From positions 443,689 through 507,688 of the forward strand of contig CAXXLS010000012.1 in assembly GCA_963677135.2 (NCBI GenBank): a DNA stretch of 64,000 nt, written 5' to 3'. The translations under genes were made by a program, and so were the position numbers. Positions within the stretch are counted from its first letter, which is position 1. The number at the start of each line of letters is the position of its first letter. This DNA is from Seleniibacterium sp963677135. GTDB lineage: Bacteria > Desulfobacterota > Desulfuromonadia > Desulfuromonadales > Geopsychrobacteraceae. The notes beneath the pieces were generated by a model that did not search any database, was not told the DNA's origin, and saw only the letters and a program-made list of their open reading frames with translations. Shown in pieces: positions 34,765 to 42,881 of this stretch.

Positions 34765-35127
34765 TTAGCTGTTCCGATCCGGAGCCTGCCGGGACTCTGC
34801 GCTTTGTGTCGGTTCCCGGTAAAATATCGCCAGCCAGACGGTCGGCTGTTCCGGATCGGTCCAGGTGACCCTGTGTTTGTCATGGGCCGGGATGTTGAGG
34901 TAATCGCCGCTGTTAAGGGATATCCTGCGACCGTCTGCAAAAACCAGGGTGGCCGCCCCCCGGACGACCATGACCCATTCGCTTTCCTCCTGGTCATGCC
35001 AGCCATGGGGCGAGCTGGTGTGTCCCCGGCTGACAATGCGTTCGATCCTGACCTGGCCGGCACTGAGCAGGGTTTCGAAAAATTCCCGGTCTGAATTTTC
35101 CGGGACGAGGGAAAAGATGTTGTTCAT
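34765..35127 (-). CDS. Cupin-domain protein
   Basis: 120-aa single-domain beta-barrel. Metal ligands can be placed in HGWHDQEESEWVMVVRG (cupin motif 1, with two His and the Glu) and in the second motif GDYLNIPAHDKHRVTW (His residues). The ATG at 35127 follows GGGAGGTC; the frame's 11-residue extension upstream is rejected. It could be an enzyme or a small-molecule sensor; the ligand is unknown. It lies downstream of the SYLF gene on the same strand, separated by a long hairpin. The gap 34594-34764 shows nothing I can name. Confidence 0.8.
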   Translation of the reverse strand: MNNIFSLVPENSDREFFETLLSAGQVRIERIVSRGHTSSPHGWHDQEESEWVMVVRGAATLVFADGRRISLNSGDYLNIPAHDKHRVTWTDPEQPTVWLAIFYREPTQSAESRQAPDRNS

Positions 35128-35141
35128 GGTGACCTCCCTGG

Positions 35142-35177
35142 CCTGGGCCCGCCTTGACACTTTCAGGCGGGCCCAGG
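35142..35177 (-). terminator. Long GC-rich hairpin between SYLF and cupin genes
   Basis: Perfect 13-bp inverted repeat CCTGGGCCCGCCT/AGGCGGGCCCAGG with a 10-nt loop, 21 bp after the SYLF stop and 7 bp before the cupin RBS. No T-run follows on either strand, so it may act as an mRNA stabiliser or weak terminator rather than as a classical terminator. Confidence 0.6.
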
Positions 35178-35198
35178 AGGTTGATGTCCCGTGATCGG

Positions 35199-35780
35199 CT
35201 AGAGTGGTCGGAACTGGAAGGATTGCCCGCCGATGGCTGCCTCATACATCAGTCCGCCCTTGATGTGGACAAACACCGCCATGCCGTTGCGATATCCGGC
35301 ACTGACCTGCTCTGCGGCGTCTTTACTCAGGCTCTTGCTCGCCGTCGCCCCGTCGGTACCAATCTTGGCCTGCGCTCCGGCAATGATTGCAACGGCGGAG
35401 GCGCTGGCTTCAAAGACGAACTGGCCGGTGGTGAAGCGTTCATAGGCGGCCTGGTTTTCGAAAAAAATGATTTCACTGAAGGCCTGGCCACCCAGCTGGG
35501 CACCGATGGATGCCTTGGCGAGAACCGCCTCTCCGGTCAGTTGCCCCTGGCGGTAGACCATCCCCTTGCCATAGGTGGCCCCGATGACGAAGCCCCCTTT
35601 GCCGACCAGGGGGAAGACCGCATAGCCGTAGGCGGAACTGAAATAGGGCCGCACTTCGGGAGAATTGGCGTAGGTGTTTATCGTCTCCTGGTATTGGTTC
35701 GCCTGTGCGGTCTGCAGGAAACCGATCAGCAGGATGACGAGGGTGGCGCCCAGCGAGAAGCGCAGTTGTTTCCGTTTCAT
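35199..35780 (-). CDS. SYLF/YSC84-domain lipid-binding protein, secreted
   Basis: 193 aa with a signal peptide (MKRKQLRFSLGATLVILLIGFLQTAQA read in part: hydrophobic core SLGATLVILLIGFL, cleavage near AQA, residue 27). The mature part shows the SYLF pattern: SSAYGYAVFPLVGKGGFVIG, GKGMVYRQGQLTGEA, ASIGAQLGGQAFSEIIFF and FEASASAVAII. Such domains bind phosphoinositide-like or other anionic lipids in eukaryotes; in bacteria the periplasmic versions have no settled role. Assignment to family is firm, function is open. Confidence 0.88.
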   Translation of the reverse strand: MKRKQLRFSLGATLVILLIGFLQTAQANQYQETINTYANSPEVRPYFSSAYGYAVFPLVGKGGFVIGATYGKGMVYRQGQLTGEAVLAKASIGAQLGGQAFSEIIFFENQAAYERFTTGQFVFEASASAVAIIAGAQAKIGTDGATASKSLSKDAAEQVSAGYRNGMAVFVHIKGGLMYEAAIGGQSFQFRPL

Positions 35781-35866
35781 GGTGGTGTTTCCTCCTTTTC
35801 ATTTCCGGTCGGAATTCAGTAGCTAAAGGCAATTATACATAATTTCAGCTTTATGGCGTAGCCCGA

Positions 35867-36754
35867 TTAGAAATACTCCTCTTCGTAATCCGGCACGCAA
35901 TGAAACCACTGCGGGTGCTGCCGGCCGAGTTTCACGGCTGTTTCCGCCTGCTGAATAATCTTGTCACGGTCCCTGGGATAACTCCCTGACAGGTGCAGGA
36001 CGTTGGAGACATGATTGGAGCGCAGGATGGTCCGCTGCGGGTTCAGATGCCGGGCAATGAGTAGCGCTTCCTGAAGGACTTCGCCATGACTCAACGTTTG
36101 AATGCGCTTGAAATAGGCATCGTTGTGGCGCCTGAACATGGTCAACAGTGAGAAATAGTGAGGGGACAGGCTGTTGACCCAGGCGGCGGTCGCCAGGGCA
36201 TGCTCCCGGCTGCGGTTCCGGCCTGCCAGCCCGAGGATGGCCGTGATCGAAAGCTTGAGACCGGCCTGTTGCGCCTGCCGGCACAACCGCAGCATTGTGT
36301 CGGGATGATAGCCCTTATTGGCCAGCTGCAGAGTCTCGGGGTCTCCGCTTTCCAGGCCGAAGTAGAGAATCCCCAACTTGAGATCCTTCAGGATGGCCAG
36401 TTCTTCCGGTGATTTTGATTCCAGGCTGTGCGCAGAAGCATAGGCGCCCACCCGGGTCAGCCGGGGGAAGGTTGCCTTCAGTTTCTCGAGGATGCGGACC
36501 AGGCCGTCCTGGGGATAGATCAACGCGTCACCATCGGCCAGGAAAATACGCTGGACCTGGTTGCGATAAAATTCGGGAATACTGTCGATTTCGGAAAAAA
36601 TACCCATTTCTGGACGAACCATGAAGCGTTTCATTTTGTACATGCCGCAGAACCTGCAGCTGTTCTGGGAACAGCCGATGGTGATCTGAAAAATCAGCGA
36701 GCGGGCTTCCGAAGGGGGACGAAACAGGGGCTCATGATAAGCGAAGTAAGGCAT
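35867..36754 (-). CDS. Radical SAM protein with CX4CX2C cluster motif
   Basis: 295-aa radical SAM enzyme. The [4Fe-4S]/SAM cluster motif is GCSQNSCRFCGMY at about residues 27-39, with a four-residue first spacing instead of the usual three. The partial TIM barrel follows (IFLADGDALIYP; ILYFGLESGDPETLQL; AILGLAGRN). It resembles Elp3/HemN-like barrel proteins seen in many anaerobes; no substrate is known. The ATG at 36754 is the first in frame. No partner gene is adjacent; the flanking 36755-36948 gap holds the divergent promoter of the next gene. Confidence 0.82.
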   Translation of the reverse strand: MPYFAYHEPLFRPPSEARSLIFQITIGCSQNSCRFCGMYKMKRFMVRPEMGIFSEIDSIPEFYRNQVQRIFLADGDALIYPQDGLVRILEKLKATFPRLTRVGAYASAHSLESKSPEELAILKDLKLGILYFGLESGDPETLQLANKGYHPDTMLRLCRQAQQAGLKLSITAILGLAGRNRSREHALATAAWVNSLSPHYFSLLTMFRRHNDAYFKRIQTLSHGEVLQEALLIARHLNPQRTILRSNHVSNVLHLSGSYPRDRDKIIQQAETAVKLGRQHPQWFHCVPDYEEEYF

Positions 36755-36890
36755 TGCTTGTCGTTTTCCGAATAGCTAGGTTGACGGACAGATAAAAAAC
36801 CAGGCTTTCAGGATATAGCGGATCGGCATAAAAGCAACACCCGGACGACTCATTTTAAGGTGAAAGGCGAAAAAAGGAAATGATCTCATA

Positions 36891-36931
36891 TTGACAATAT
36901 TCGGATATTTATATATAAGCGTTCGGAATAT
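36891..36931 (+). promoter_or_regulatory. Strong promoter with TTCGGA direct repeats before the NapH-like gene
   Basis: TTGACA (36891-36896), 17 bp, TATAAG (36914-36919). A small dyad AATAT-TCGG-ATATT (36896-36909) sits in the spacer. The element TTCGGA(A)TAT occurs twice, at 36900 and 36922, two helical turns apart. This suggests a repressor site over the promoter; I cannot name the regulator. Confidence 0.6.
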
Positions 36932-36948
36932 TATCAGGAGGAACAAGA

Positions 36949-37638
36949 ATGAAAACAAATATTTCGACCAATACCTGCCAGATGTCCGTCGCCCGGCCCG
37001 GAAGCTACAAGTGGGGGCTCGGATTGATCATGGTCACGGTGCTGGCTTTGGGCTGGCGTTTTCCCATCCTCGGTTTCATCGTTCCGGCGGCCATGGCCGC
37101 CGGGATCGGCGGCGGCGTGTTGCGCGGCCGCTGGGTCTGCGGAAACCTCTGTCCGCGTGGCAGTTTCCTGGACAGCTGGTTCGGCCTGGTGGCCAGTAAC
37201 CGATCGCTGCCGGCCATGCTCAGGAACACCCGCTTACGCTGGGCCGTGGTCGCCGTGCTGATGAGCTTCATGGCCTATCGACTGGCCCAGAACCCCGGCG
37301 CATGGCAGCACTGGGGAAGAGTTTTCTGGCAAATGTGCATGGTGACGACCCTGGCAGCCCTGGCCCTGGGGCTGCGTTACAGTGCCCGCAGTTGGTGCGC
37401 GGTCTGCCCGGTGGGAACCATGGCCGGAACCCTGGGGGCGGGGAAGTATCAGCTTCAGGTTGATGCATCGTGCAAAGCCTGCGGGATCTGTGAACAGGCC
37501 TGCCCGATGCAGCTCAGTATTGCCAGCTATCGCCAGGGCGGGGTGCAGCAGGAACAGGACTGCATCAAGTGCTCGGCCTGTCATTCGGTCTGCCCGCGTG
37601 GCGATGTCCTGAGCTGGCCGGATCGCAAAGCCGCCTGA
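36949..37638 (+). CDS. NapH/NosR-like membrane ferredoxin
   Basis: 229-aa polytopic protein with about four membrane helices and several Cys clusters: RWVCGNLCPRGSFLD after helix 2, SWCAVCPVGTMAG after helix 4, and two C-terminal [4Fe-4S] ferredoxin motifs CKACGICEQACPMQ and CIKCSACHSVCPRG. Family members (NapH, NosR, CcoG-like) move electrons between quinol and a periplasmic or cytoplasmic partner. No nitrate or nitrous-oxide gene is near. RBS CAGGAGGAAC precedes the ATG; the promoter is strong. It probably feeds redox partners such as the rubrerythrin nearby, but this is inference. Confidence 0.85.
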   Translation: MKTNISTNTCQMSVARPGSYKWGLGLIMVTVLALGWRFPILGFIVPAAMAAGIGGGVLRGRWVCGNLCPRGSFLDSWFGLVASNRSLPAMLRNTRLRWAVVAVLMSFMAYRLAQNPGAWQHWGRVFWQMCMVTTLAALALGLRYSARSWCAVCPVGTMAGTLGAGKYQLQVDASCKACGICEQACPMQLSIASYRQGGVQQEQDCIKCSACHSVCPRGDVLSWPDRKAA

Positions 37639-37721
37639 CAGCTTCTGACGTCCAGCTTTTCGGCAAGGATGAGGTGAGCGCTTTTTTCCTGAACCGTTTT
37701 TGCCATTAAGCGTCATTTCAA

Positions 37722-37753
37722 AAAAAACGGCCCCCTGGAGAGGGCCGTTTTTT
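37722..37753. terminator. Bidirectional terminator
   Basis: AAAACGGCCC/GGGCCGTTTT stem with A-run on the left and T-run on the right, lying between the NapH-like gene (84 bp upstream) and the convergent rubrerythrin gene. It works as a rho-independent terminator on both strands. Confidence 0.9.
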
Positions 37754-37802
37754 CGGTGCTCATTGACCGTAGTGAAACGTCTGCGGAAAAGCGTTTTTCA
37801 GA

Positions 37803-38351
37803 TCAGTTGAAGAAACGCTTGAGCAGACCGGCAAACGCGGCGCCGTGACGGGCTTCGTCCTTGCACATTTCATGAACGGTGTCGTGAATAGCGTCCAGGT
37901 TCAGTTCCTTGGCGCGGGTGGCGAGGGCTTTTTTACCGGCGCAGGCGCCGTGTTCGGCATCAACGCGGGCCTGCAGGTTGGCCTTGGTGTCGGCGACAAC
38001 GCACTCACCGAGCAGTTCGGCAAACTTGGCGGCATGCTCGGCTTCCTCCCAGGCGATGCGCTTATAGGCTTCGGCAACCTCAGGATACCCTTCACGGTCA
38101 GCCTGGCGGCTCATGGCCAGGTACATGCCGACTTCGGTACATTCTCCGGTAAAGTTCATTCTGAGGCCTTCGATGATTTCCGGATCCACATCCTTGGCAA
38201 CCCCGATACGGTGCTCGTCAGCCCACTGCAGGGAAGCACTGGCGTCCTGCTCGACAAATTTGGCGGCAGGGGCTTTACACTGGGGGCATTCGGCCGGGGC
38301 GCAATCGCCTTCATGAACATAACCACAGATCGTACAGACAAATTTTTTCAT
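37803..38351 (-). CDS. Reverse rubrerythrin (N-terminal rubredoxin domain)
   Basis: 182-aa non-haem di-iron peroxidase that reduces H2O2 and protects anaerobes. The rubredoxin-like domain is N-terminal (FVCTICGYVHEGDCAPAECPQCKAP, residues about 4-28, read here as CTICGY and CPQCKAP), followed by a ferritin-like four-helix bundle with ExxH motifs ECTEVGMYLAM, AWEEAEHAAKFAE and CKDEARHGAAF. Classical rubrerythrins have the reverse domain order, as in Clostridium revRbr. The ATG at 38351 is used; the open frame upstream to 38486 contains the promoter and is not coding. Confidence 0.92.
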   Translation of the reverse strand: MKKFVCTICGYVHEGDCAPAECPQCKAPAAKFVEQDASASLQWADEHRIGVAKDVDPEIIEGLRMNFTGECTEVGMYLAMSRQADREGYPEVAEAYKRIAWEEAEHAAKFAELLGECVVADTKANLQARVDAEHGACAGKKALATRAKELNLDAIHDTVHEMCKDEARHGAAFAGLLKRFFN

Positions 38352-38394
38352 TCTTCCACTCCTTGGGATTGAATTGATAACCAAAACGCTCGCA

Positions 38395-38422
38395 ATTATA
38401 GTGAGAATATTCCAGATGTCAA
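38395..38422 (-). promoter_or_regulatory. Sigma-70-type promoter of the rubrerythrin gene
   Basis: On the minus strand TTGACA (38422-38417), 16 bp, TATAAT (38400-38395): both boxes match the consensus exactly. Transcription would start near 38388, about 37 nt upstream of the ATG. Confidence 0.85.
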
Positions 38423-38644
38423 CCTTAGAGATGTGGCACTTGCTTTTTACCCCCTCAGGTTGTTCGGGAGGGCTGCGGGAGGGCAACTGTTAATCTTCGG
38501 TGGGAGGCAGGCATACCGTGGCAGCAGCCTGTCAAAAGGTCTTTTTTTGGGGGGGCTTGCCATCGCGTGCTGGCAGACAGTCAGAACAAGCGGAATGCTG
38601 CCCGGCACCATTCCAAGCTTGCCGGAGCCGGGCAGAGTGTCTGG

Positions 38645-38842
38645 TCAGTACAATTCGGTTGCCGGTGGGATCTGAGCCAGTTGGTCCTTGATTTTTTCGA
38701 GGATCGCCCGGCGATCTTTCAGCTCATCGCGATACTCAGCCGTGTCGGTGTGAGAGATCTCGTCACGCAGACGGTTGAGACTGGCCATCAGGGTTTCGTC
38801 AAGAATCTGTCTCTCCTTGTCGTTCAGTGAAAGATTATACAT
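38645..38842 (-). CDS. Small conserved-looking helical protein
   Basis: 65-aa charged protein (MYNLSLNDKERQILDETLMASLNRLRDEI and on, mostly predicted helix) with no Cys and no membrane segment. It has a strong RBS (GGGAGGTGTCC) at a good distance and a normal codon mix, so it is probably real despite its size. It stands alone between the rubrerythrin and the flavodoxin-ferredoxin gene. I do not recognise a family and give no function. The 293-bp gap to its left (38352-38644) holds the rubrerythrin promoter and a weak inverted repeat (TGCCCGGC/GCCGGGCA) at about 38598-38635. Confidence 0.65.
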   Translation of the reverse strand: MYNLSLNDKERQILDETLMASLNRLRDEISHTDTAEYRDELKDRRAILEKIKDQLAQIPPATELY

Positions 38843-38951
38843 AGGACACCTCCCATCAAGGTCTGCAGCGTGTTCTTCCTTAAAGTATAGTCGAACTTTC
38901 CCGGTTTTGTGATTACCGGCAGAGGTCGGTGTCCCCTGGTCACCATCCTGT

Positions 38952-39728
38952 TCAGAGAAACAGCTGCGGTTCCTTGCGGGAGCTGCAGTTTTTCATCAGT
39001 AGCTCCCTTCTGTCCTGAATATAGCTGGCGGTAAAAATCCGAGCCTGGGTCGGGCAGTTTTTTACGCAGGCGCAACACATGATGCAGTCGTCAGCTCGGG
39101 TTTGAACACGGTCGTCAACACTGATGACCCCGGGGGGACAGACCTGTGCGCAAATTTTGCAGAGAGTGCAGCTGGCGGCCAGGGTGTCAGGGGCGATGCC
39201 GCCGAATTGAACCCGGTCCCGGTAGGGAACATTGCCGGCAATCCGGGGAACGGCGTCGGGAGCGGCGGCCAGCTTGTCGGCGATCTGCCTGCCGAATTGG
39301 AACGCCTGGTCCAGATCCTGGTGATCCGGTCGGGACAGGGCGACGGGGAAATCCGGAGTGGCATAGGAGTGTTCCCCGATGAATGCGCCGGCGGCGATCA
39401 CCCGGAATCCCTGTTCGGAAACGATATCGCGCAGCTCCACCAGAGCGTCTTCAAAGGCGCGATTGCCGTAGAGGGCGACAAGGACCGCCGGCAGGCCGCG
39501 GGCCGTGATTTCCCTGAAGCGTTCCAGGCAAAGTTCCGGAACCCGGCCGGCATAAACGGGAATGCCGAATACCGCGATCCCTTCGGAAAGGACCAGCCGG
39601 GGCTGTTCCTGCGGCAAGGTCAGGTCATGGTGCACGGCCTTGCCGCCGAGCCCGGCGACGATCCGGGTGACGATCTGGCGGGTGGTTCCCGTCGGCGAGA
39701 AGTAGACAAGGTGGGCAGTCTCTATCAT
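38952..39728 (-). CDS. EFR1-type flavodoxin-ferredoxin fusion protein
   Basis: 258 aa. The N-terminal flavodoxin-like domain (residues about 1-150) opens with the FMN phosphate loop YFSPTGTTRQIV; the C-terminal part carries two [4Fe-4S] motifs, CTLCKICAQVCPPG and CIMCCACVKNCPTQ. Such two-domain proteins are thought to shuttle electrons in anaerobes between ferredoxin/flavodoxin-like donors and unknown acceptors. CAGGAGGC precedes the ATG. It ends with an unstructured tail (SYIQDRRELLMKNCSSRKEP). It follows the SDR gene on the same strand with 39 bp between. Confidence 0.88.
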   Translation of the reverse strand: MIETAHLVYFSPTGTTRQIVTRIVAGLGGKAVHHDLTLPQEQPRLVLSEGIAVFGIPVYAGRVPELCLERFREITARGLPAVLVALYGNRAFEDALVELRDIVSEQGFRVIAAGAFIGEHSYATPDFPVALSRPDHQDLDQAFQFGRQIADKLAAAPDAVPRIAGNVPYRDRVQFGGIAPDTLAASCTLCKICAQVCPPGVISVDDRVQTRADDCIMCCACVKNCPTQARIFTASYIQDRRELLMKNCSSRKEPQLFL

Positions 39729-39767
39729 GGGGGCCTCCTGTAGTGAGAACGTGATCAGAATGACATG

Positions 39768-40430
39768 CTACCAGGGGAGTTCTTCTCCGTTGGTATGCCA
39801 GAAAGAGCCGGTGTTGTCGAGATTAAGTTCCGATATCCTGGCGACCAGCCCGGCGGCTGATTCCTCCGGCGTGATCATCCCGCCGAAATTGACCATGCGC
39901 GTTTTTACATATCCCGGGTGGAGCTGGGCGACGGCGATCCCGCGCTCCTTCAGATCCATGGCCAGGGAACGGCCAAAGGCGTTCAGGGCGGCTTTCGAGG
40001 CCCGGTAGCCGTAACGGCCTCCCGAGGTATTGTCGGCTATGGATCCCATGCGACTGGTGATGTTGGCGATCTTGCTGCCTTCCTTCAGGTTGGGCAGGAG
40101 CGCCTCGGTGACCCGCAGGGGGGCATAGGCATTGATCTCCATCTGCTGGCGGATCGAATCGAAGTCAAGGGAACCGAGGGCCTCATCCTGCAGCAGCCCG
40201 GCATTGTTGATCAGCAGGTCAACGGGGTCGTCCTGCAGGGCCTCCGCAAGTTCGGCGACGCTCTTATCGCTGGTGACATCGATACCGCTGATGACCCGGG
40301 CGGCGACCCTCTCGAGCCCGGGCGAAGATGATCGACAGACCCCGGTGACCCGCCAGTTCAGGTGATGGTATTTCTCCGCCAGGGCCAGTCCGATACCGCG
40401 GTTTGCCCCGGTAATAACAACATGTTTCAT
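39768..40430 (-). CDS. Short-chain dehydrogenase/reductase (CsgA/carbonyl-reductase-like)
   Basis: 220-aa NAD(P)-dependent oxidoreductase. Nucleotide-binding motif TGANRGIGLALAEKY at residues 7-21, NNAG motif in LLINNAGLLQDEAL, catalytic Ser in SRMGSIADN and the YxxxK pair in YGYRASKAAL. Substrate unknown. GAAAGGAGC precedes the ATG. It is followed on the same strand by the EFR1 fusion, which could share its transcript. The 40431-40661 gap is a divergent promoter region with nothing else I can name. Confidence 0.88.
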   Translation of the reverse strand: MKHVVITGANRGIGLALAEKYHHLNWRVTGVCRSSSPGLERVAARVISGIDVTSDKSVAELAEALQDDPVDLLINNAGLLQDEALGSLDFDSIRQQMEINAYAPLRVTEALLPNLKEGSKIANITSRMGSIADNTSGGRYGYRASKAALNAFGRSLAMDLKERGIAVAQLHPGYVKTRMVNFGGMITPEESAAGLVARISELNLDNTGSFWHTNGEELPW

Positions 40431-40661
40431 GGTTTGCTCCTTTCCCCCGATGAACAGGGGGGGTGATCTGTTGATGTGTTGACAATCCTTAAGTATAAGC
40501 AGGAGTCCTCTCCGATTTCAAATCGGCCGCTGGACAGGGTTCCGCGGGGCCGGTCGGGTCGTGGCCGTTGAGTCTCTTTTACTTCTGGCCCGATTTGAGC
40601 TATATATCATCGGGTCTTCGGTTTGTCTGTTTTCCCACTCTTTCCCCGGATTTCTTGTCTC

Positions 40662-41543
40662 ATGGACGATCAACCTGCACGAATCGTGGCCGCCATTTCC
40701 GACAAGGCGGTCGGCTGGCTGGCGATTTTCAGTTCGGCTTTCTTCTTTTATCTGGCTACGCTGGTCATCCGGCTGGGGAAAAGCTATGTCACCCTTGATT
40801 CAACCTTCTATGTGTTCGCCCGGTTTTTCATCGGGTTCATTATCGTGGTCTGCATGCTCGCCGCGCAGAAACAGCGGATCCGGCCGGTCCGTTACCACTA
40901 CCTAATCGGGAGGACCGTGACCAACAGTATTGCCGTATTCTGTTTTTTCCGGGCGGTCGACATGGGGTCCCTGGCGGAAGCGAATATTCTCAACCTGACC
41001 TATCCGCTGTTCGTCGCCATCTTTTCCTGGTTTTTCCTGCGCGGCCAGTGCGACTTCAGAACCATCGGTATCGTCATTATGGCCTTCGCCGGAATCTGGC
41101 TGATCCTGTCGCCGGAGAATTTCCGGTTCGGGGAAGCCAATGTCTGGGGACTGTGCTCCGGAGTTTCGGCGGCGGGCGCCATGATTTATCTGAACGTCAG
41201 CCGGCGCTACCATGATTCCCAGACGATTCTCTTCTTCATGTTCGGGCTGGGTTCCCTGCTCATCTATCTGCTGTTCAGCAGCGCCATCTTCCTGCCTACC
41301 TGGCTGGAACTGTTCTTCCTGGTCAGCTGCGCCCTGTGCGGTATCCTCGGCCAGTACCTCATCACCTTCGGTTTCCGTTACGTGACCGCCGTGGAGGGCT
41401 CCATCATCACTTCTTCGCGGATCTTGCTGGCCGCGGTGCTCGGCCCGATCCTGGTCAGCGATCCGGCTCTGACCCTGGCGGGCTGGTGTGGCGCATTGCT
41501 GATCTTTGCCGCCAATGTCGCCCTTGCCATGAAAAAAAGGTGA
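40662..41543 (+). CDS. DMT-superfamily (EamA) exporter
   Basis: 293-aa membrane protein with about 10 helices in two EamA repeats, for example VFARFFIGFIIVVCMLAAQ then AVDMGSLAEANILNLTYPLFVAIFSWFFL (quoted in part) in the first half and TAVEGSIITSSRILLAAVLGP in the second. The ATG at 40662 is chosen over one 13 codons upstream because it gives a short charged N-tail (MDDQPARIVAA). DMT transporters move metabolites or drugs; the substrate is unknown. No regulator or pathway gene adjoins. Confidence 0.85.
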   Translation: MDDQPARIVAAISDKAVGWLAIFSSAFFFYLATLVIRLGKSYVTLDSTFYVFARFFIGFIIVVCMLAAQKQRIRPVRYHYLIGRTVTNSIAVFCFFRAVDMGSLAEANILNLTYPLFVAIFSWFFLRGQCDFRTIGIVIMAFAGIWLILSPENFRFGEANVWGLCSGVSAAGAMIYLNVSRRYHDSQTILFFMFGLGSLLIYLLFSSAIFLPTWLELFFLVSCALCGILGQYLITFGFRYVTAVEGSIITSSRILLAAVLGPILVSDPALTLAGWCGALLIFAANVALAMKKR

Positions 41544-41692
41544 TCATTCAGATAATTGTGCTGGTGTTTGTTATAAATTGATTTGTCCTTAGTTTTGGCT
41601 TTGGTCTTTTTTGTCGGCATTGATGTGCTAACATTGAATCTGGATTTTCTGACAGTTTGAAAGATTACGAACTGAAGTTGAGGAAGCAATGG

Positions 41693-42118
41693 ATGAAACC
41701 GCGAGTAATCATTCTTGAAGATGACGAGTCCAGCCGGACTCTGTTGCGCCTGCTGCTGGAAGAGAGAGGTTTTGAGGTTCTCGCCTTTGCCGATCCGACC
41801 ATCTGTCCGATCTACACGGACAGTCACAGTGCCTGTACCCATGACGACGCCTGCGGGGATTTCCTGCTGACCGACAACCGGATGCCCGGGATGAGCGGAC
41901 TCGATTTTGTTGCCGAGCAGACCCGGCGGGGCTGCAAGGGGATCATCAGGAACAAGGCCGTCATGTCGGCCACCTGGAGCGACGAGGAATTGAGCCGGGC
42001 TGAAGACATGGGCTGCAAGGTGTTCAAAAAGCCCTACCAGGTGTCGGAAATTATCGAATGGCTGGAGCTGCAGAGCAGAAAACTCGATCCCGACCGGAAG
42101 CTGGCCGTCCTGTTGTAA
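41693..42118 (+). CDS. Single-domain response regulator (receiver only)
   Basis: 141-aa CheY-like protein. Acidic pocket EDDE at about residues 9-12, a degenerate phospho-acceptor region FLLTDNRMPGMSGLDF (Asp at about residue 57), the T/S position in VMSATW and the switch Lys in KVFKKPYQ. An unusual Cys-rich stretch ICPIYTDSHSACTHDDACGD precedes the acceptor Asp, with three Cys. No output domain follows. The ATG at 41693 fits the AGGAAG RBS; the frame is open to a TTG at 41657. No kinase is adjacent. Confidence 0.85.
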   Translation: MKPRVIILEDDESSRTLLRLLLEERGFEVLAFADPTICPIYTDSHSACTHDDACGDFLLTDNRMPGMSGLDFVAEQTRRGCKGIIRNKAVMSATWSDEELSRAEDMGCKVFKKPYQVSEIIEWLELQSRKLDPDRKLAVLL

Positions 42119-42153
42119 CCCGCCTGCAGGAAAACCTTTTCCGCTGATATGAC

Positions 42154-42176
42154 TGACGGAACATGGTGTTCGGTCA
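42154..42176. promoter_or_regulatory. 23-bp dyad upstream of the second trp operon
   Basis: TGACGGAACA and TGTTCGGTCA are arms of an inverted repeat with one mismatch and a TGG spacer, 118 bp before the trpG start. No T-run follows, so it looks more like an operator than a terminator. It does not resemble the TrpR operator at 12264. Confidence 0.5.
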
Positions 42177-42293
42177 ATGTTTATAGGTGATTTTTCCCGG
42201 CGAGATTGCTATTGTGGCCGACTGAGCTTGTCAATGAGCCAGTTCCTGACTGTTGCGGCAGTATTGGGACGGGCCTGCAGGTGTTGGTAATTC

Positions 42294-42881
42294 ATGCTGT
42301 TGATGATCGATAATTACGATTCCTTTACCTATAATCTGGTGCAGTATTTTATGGAGCTGGGCCAGGAGGTTCGCGTGGTGCGGAACGACGAGGTGTCCCT
42401 TGCCGATATCGACGCGGCGCAACCTGATTATCTGGTGGTGTCGCCCGGACCCTGCTCGCCGGCCCGGGCCGGAATCTCGGTCGCTGCAATTCAGCATTTT
42501 GCCGGCCGTATTCCCCTGCTGGGAATCTGCCTGGGACACCAGGCCATTGTCGAGGCTTTCGGCGGTCGTGTCGTCAGGGCCGGGCGCTTGATGCACGGAA
42601 AGACCAGTCCGATTCACCATGACGGCAGTACGCTCTTTTCCGGGTTGCCCGATCCGTTTACCGCGACCCGCTATCATTCCCTGATTGCCGCTCAGGACAG
42701 CTTTCCGGAGTGCCTGAATATAACGGCCCGGACGGCCGAGGGTGAGATCATGGCCCTTGAGCATCGTGACCTGCCGGTCTGGGGAGTCCAGTTCCATCCA
42801 GAGTCTATCTTGTCCAGAGAGGGGAAAGATCTACTCGCCAACTACCTGAACGTATCGTCACTGCGTGGAGAAGGAAGATGA
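42294..42881 (+). CDS. trpG: Second glutamine amidotransferase, TrpG/PabA type
   Basis: 195-aa amidotransferase. LMIDNYDSFTYNLVQYF, SPGPCSPARAG, the nucleophile elbow LGICLGHQAIVEAFGG (catalytic Cys about residue 79), and VQFHPESILSREG. It heads the trpG-D-C-F-B operon but has no trpE partner upstream. It is probably shared between anthranilate and aminodeoxychorismate synthesis (PabA role), or pairs with the remote TrpE. At 195 aa it has the usual bacterial PabA/TrpG length, unlike the 221-aa copy at 13940. It overlaps trpD by 4 bp. Confidence 0.9.
   Translation: MLLMIDNYDSFTYNLVQYFMELGQEVRVVRNDEVSLADIDAAQPDYLVVSPGPCSPARAGISVAAIQHFAGRIPLLGICLGHQAIVEAFGGRVVRAGRLMHGKTSPIHHDGSTLFSGLPDPFTATRYHSLIAAQDSFPECLNITARTAEGEIMALEHRDLPVWGVQFHPESILSREGKDLLANYLNVSSLRGEGR

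Noticed and set aside
37803..38486. Longer rubrerythrin start at 38486
   Set aside because: The extra 45 codons contain a consensus promoter; the ATG at 38351 starts the rubredoxin domain directly.
38598..38635. Inverted repeat TGCCCGGC/GCCGGGCA as a terminator of the small gene at 38645
   Set aside because: The loop is long, no T-run follows, and the stem is only 8 bp.
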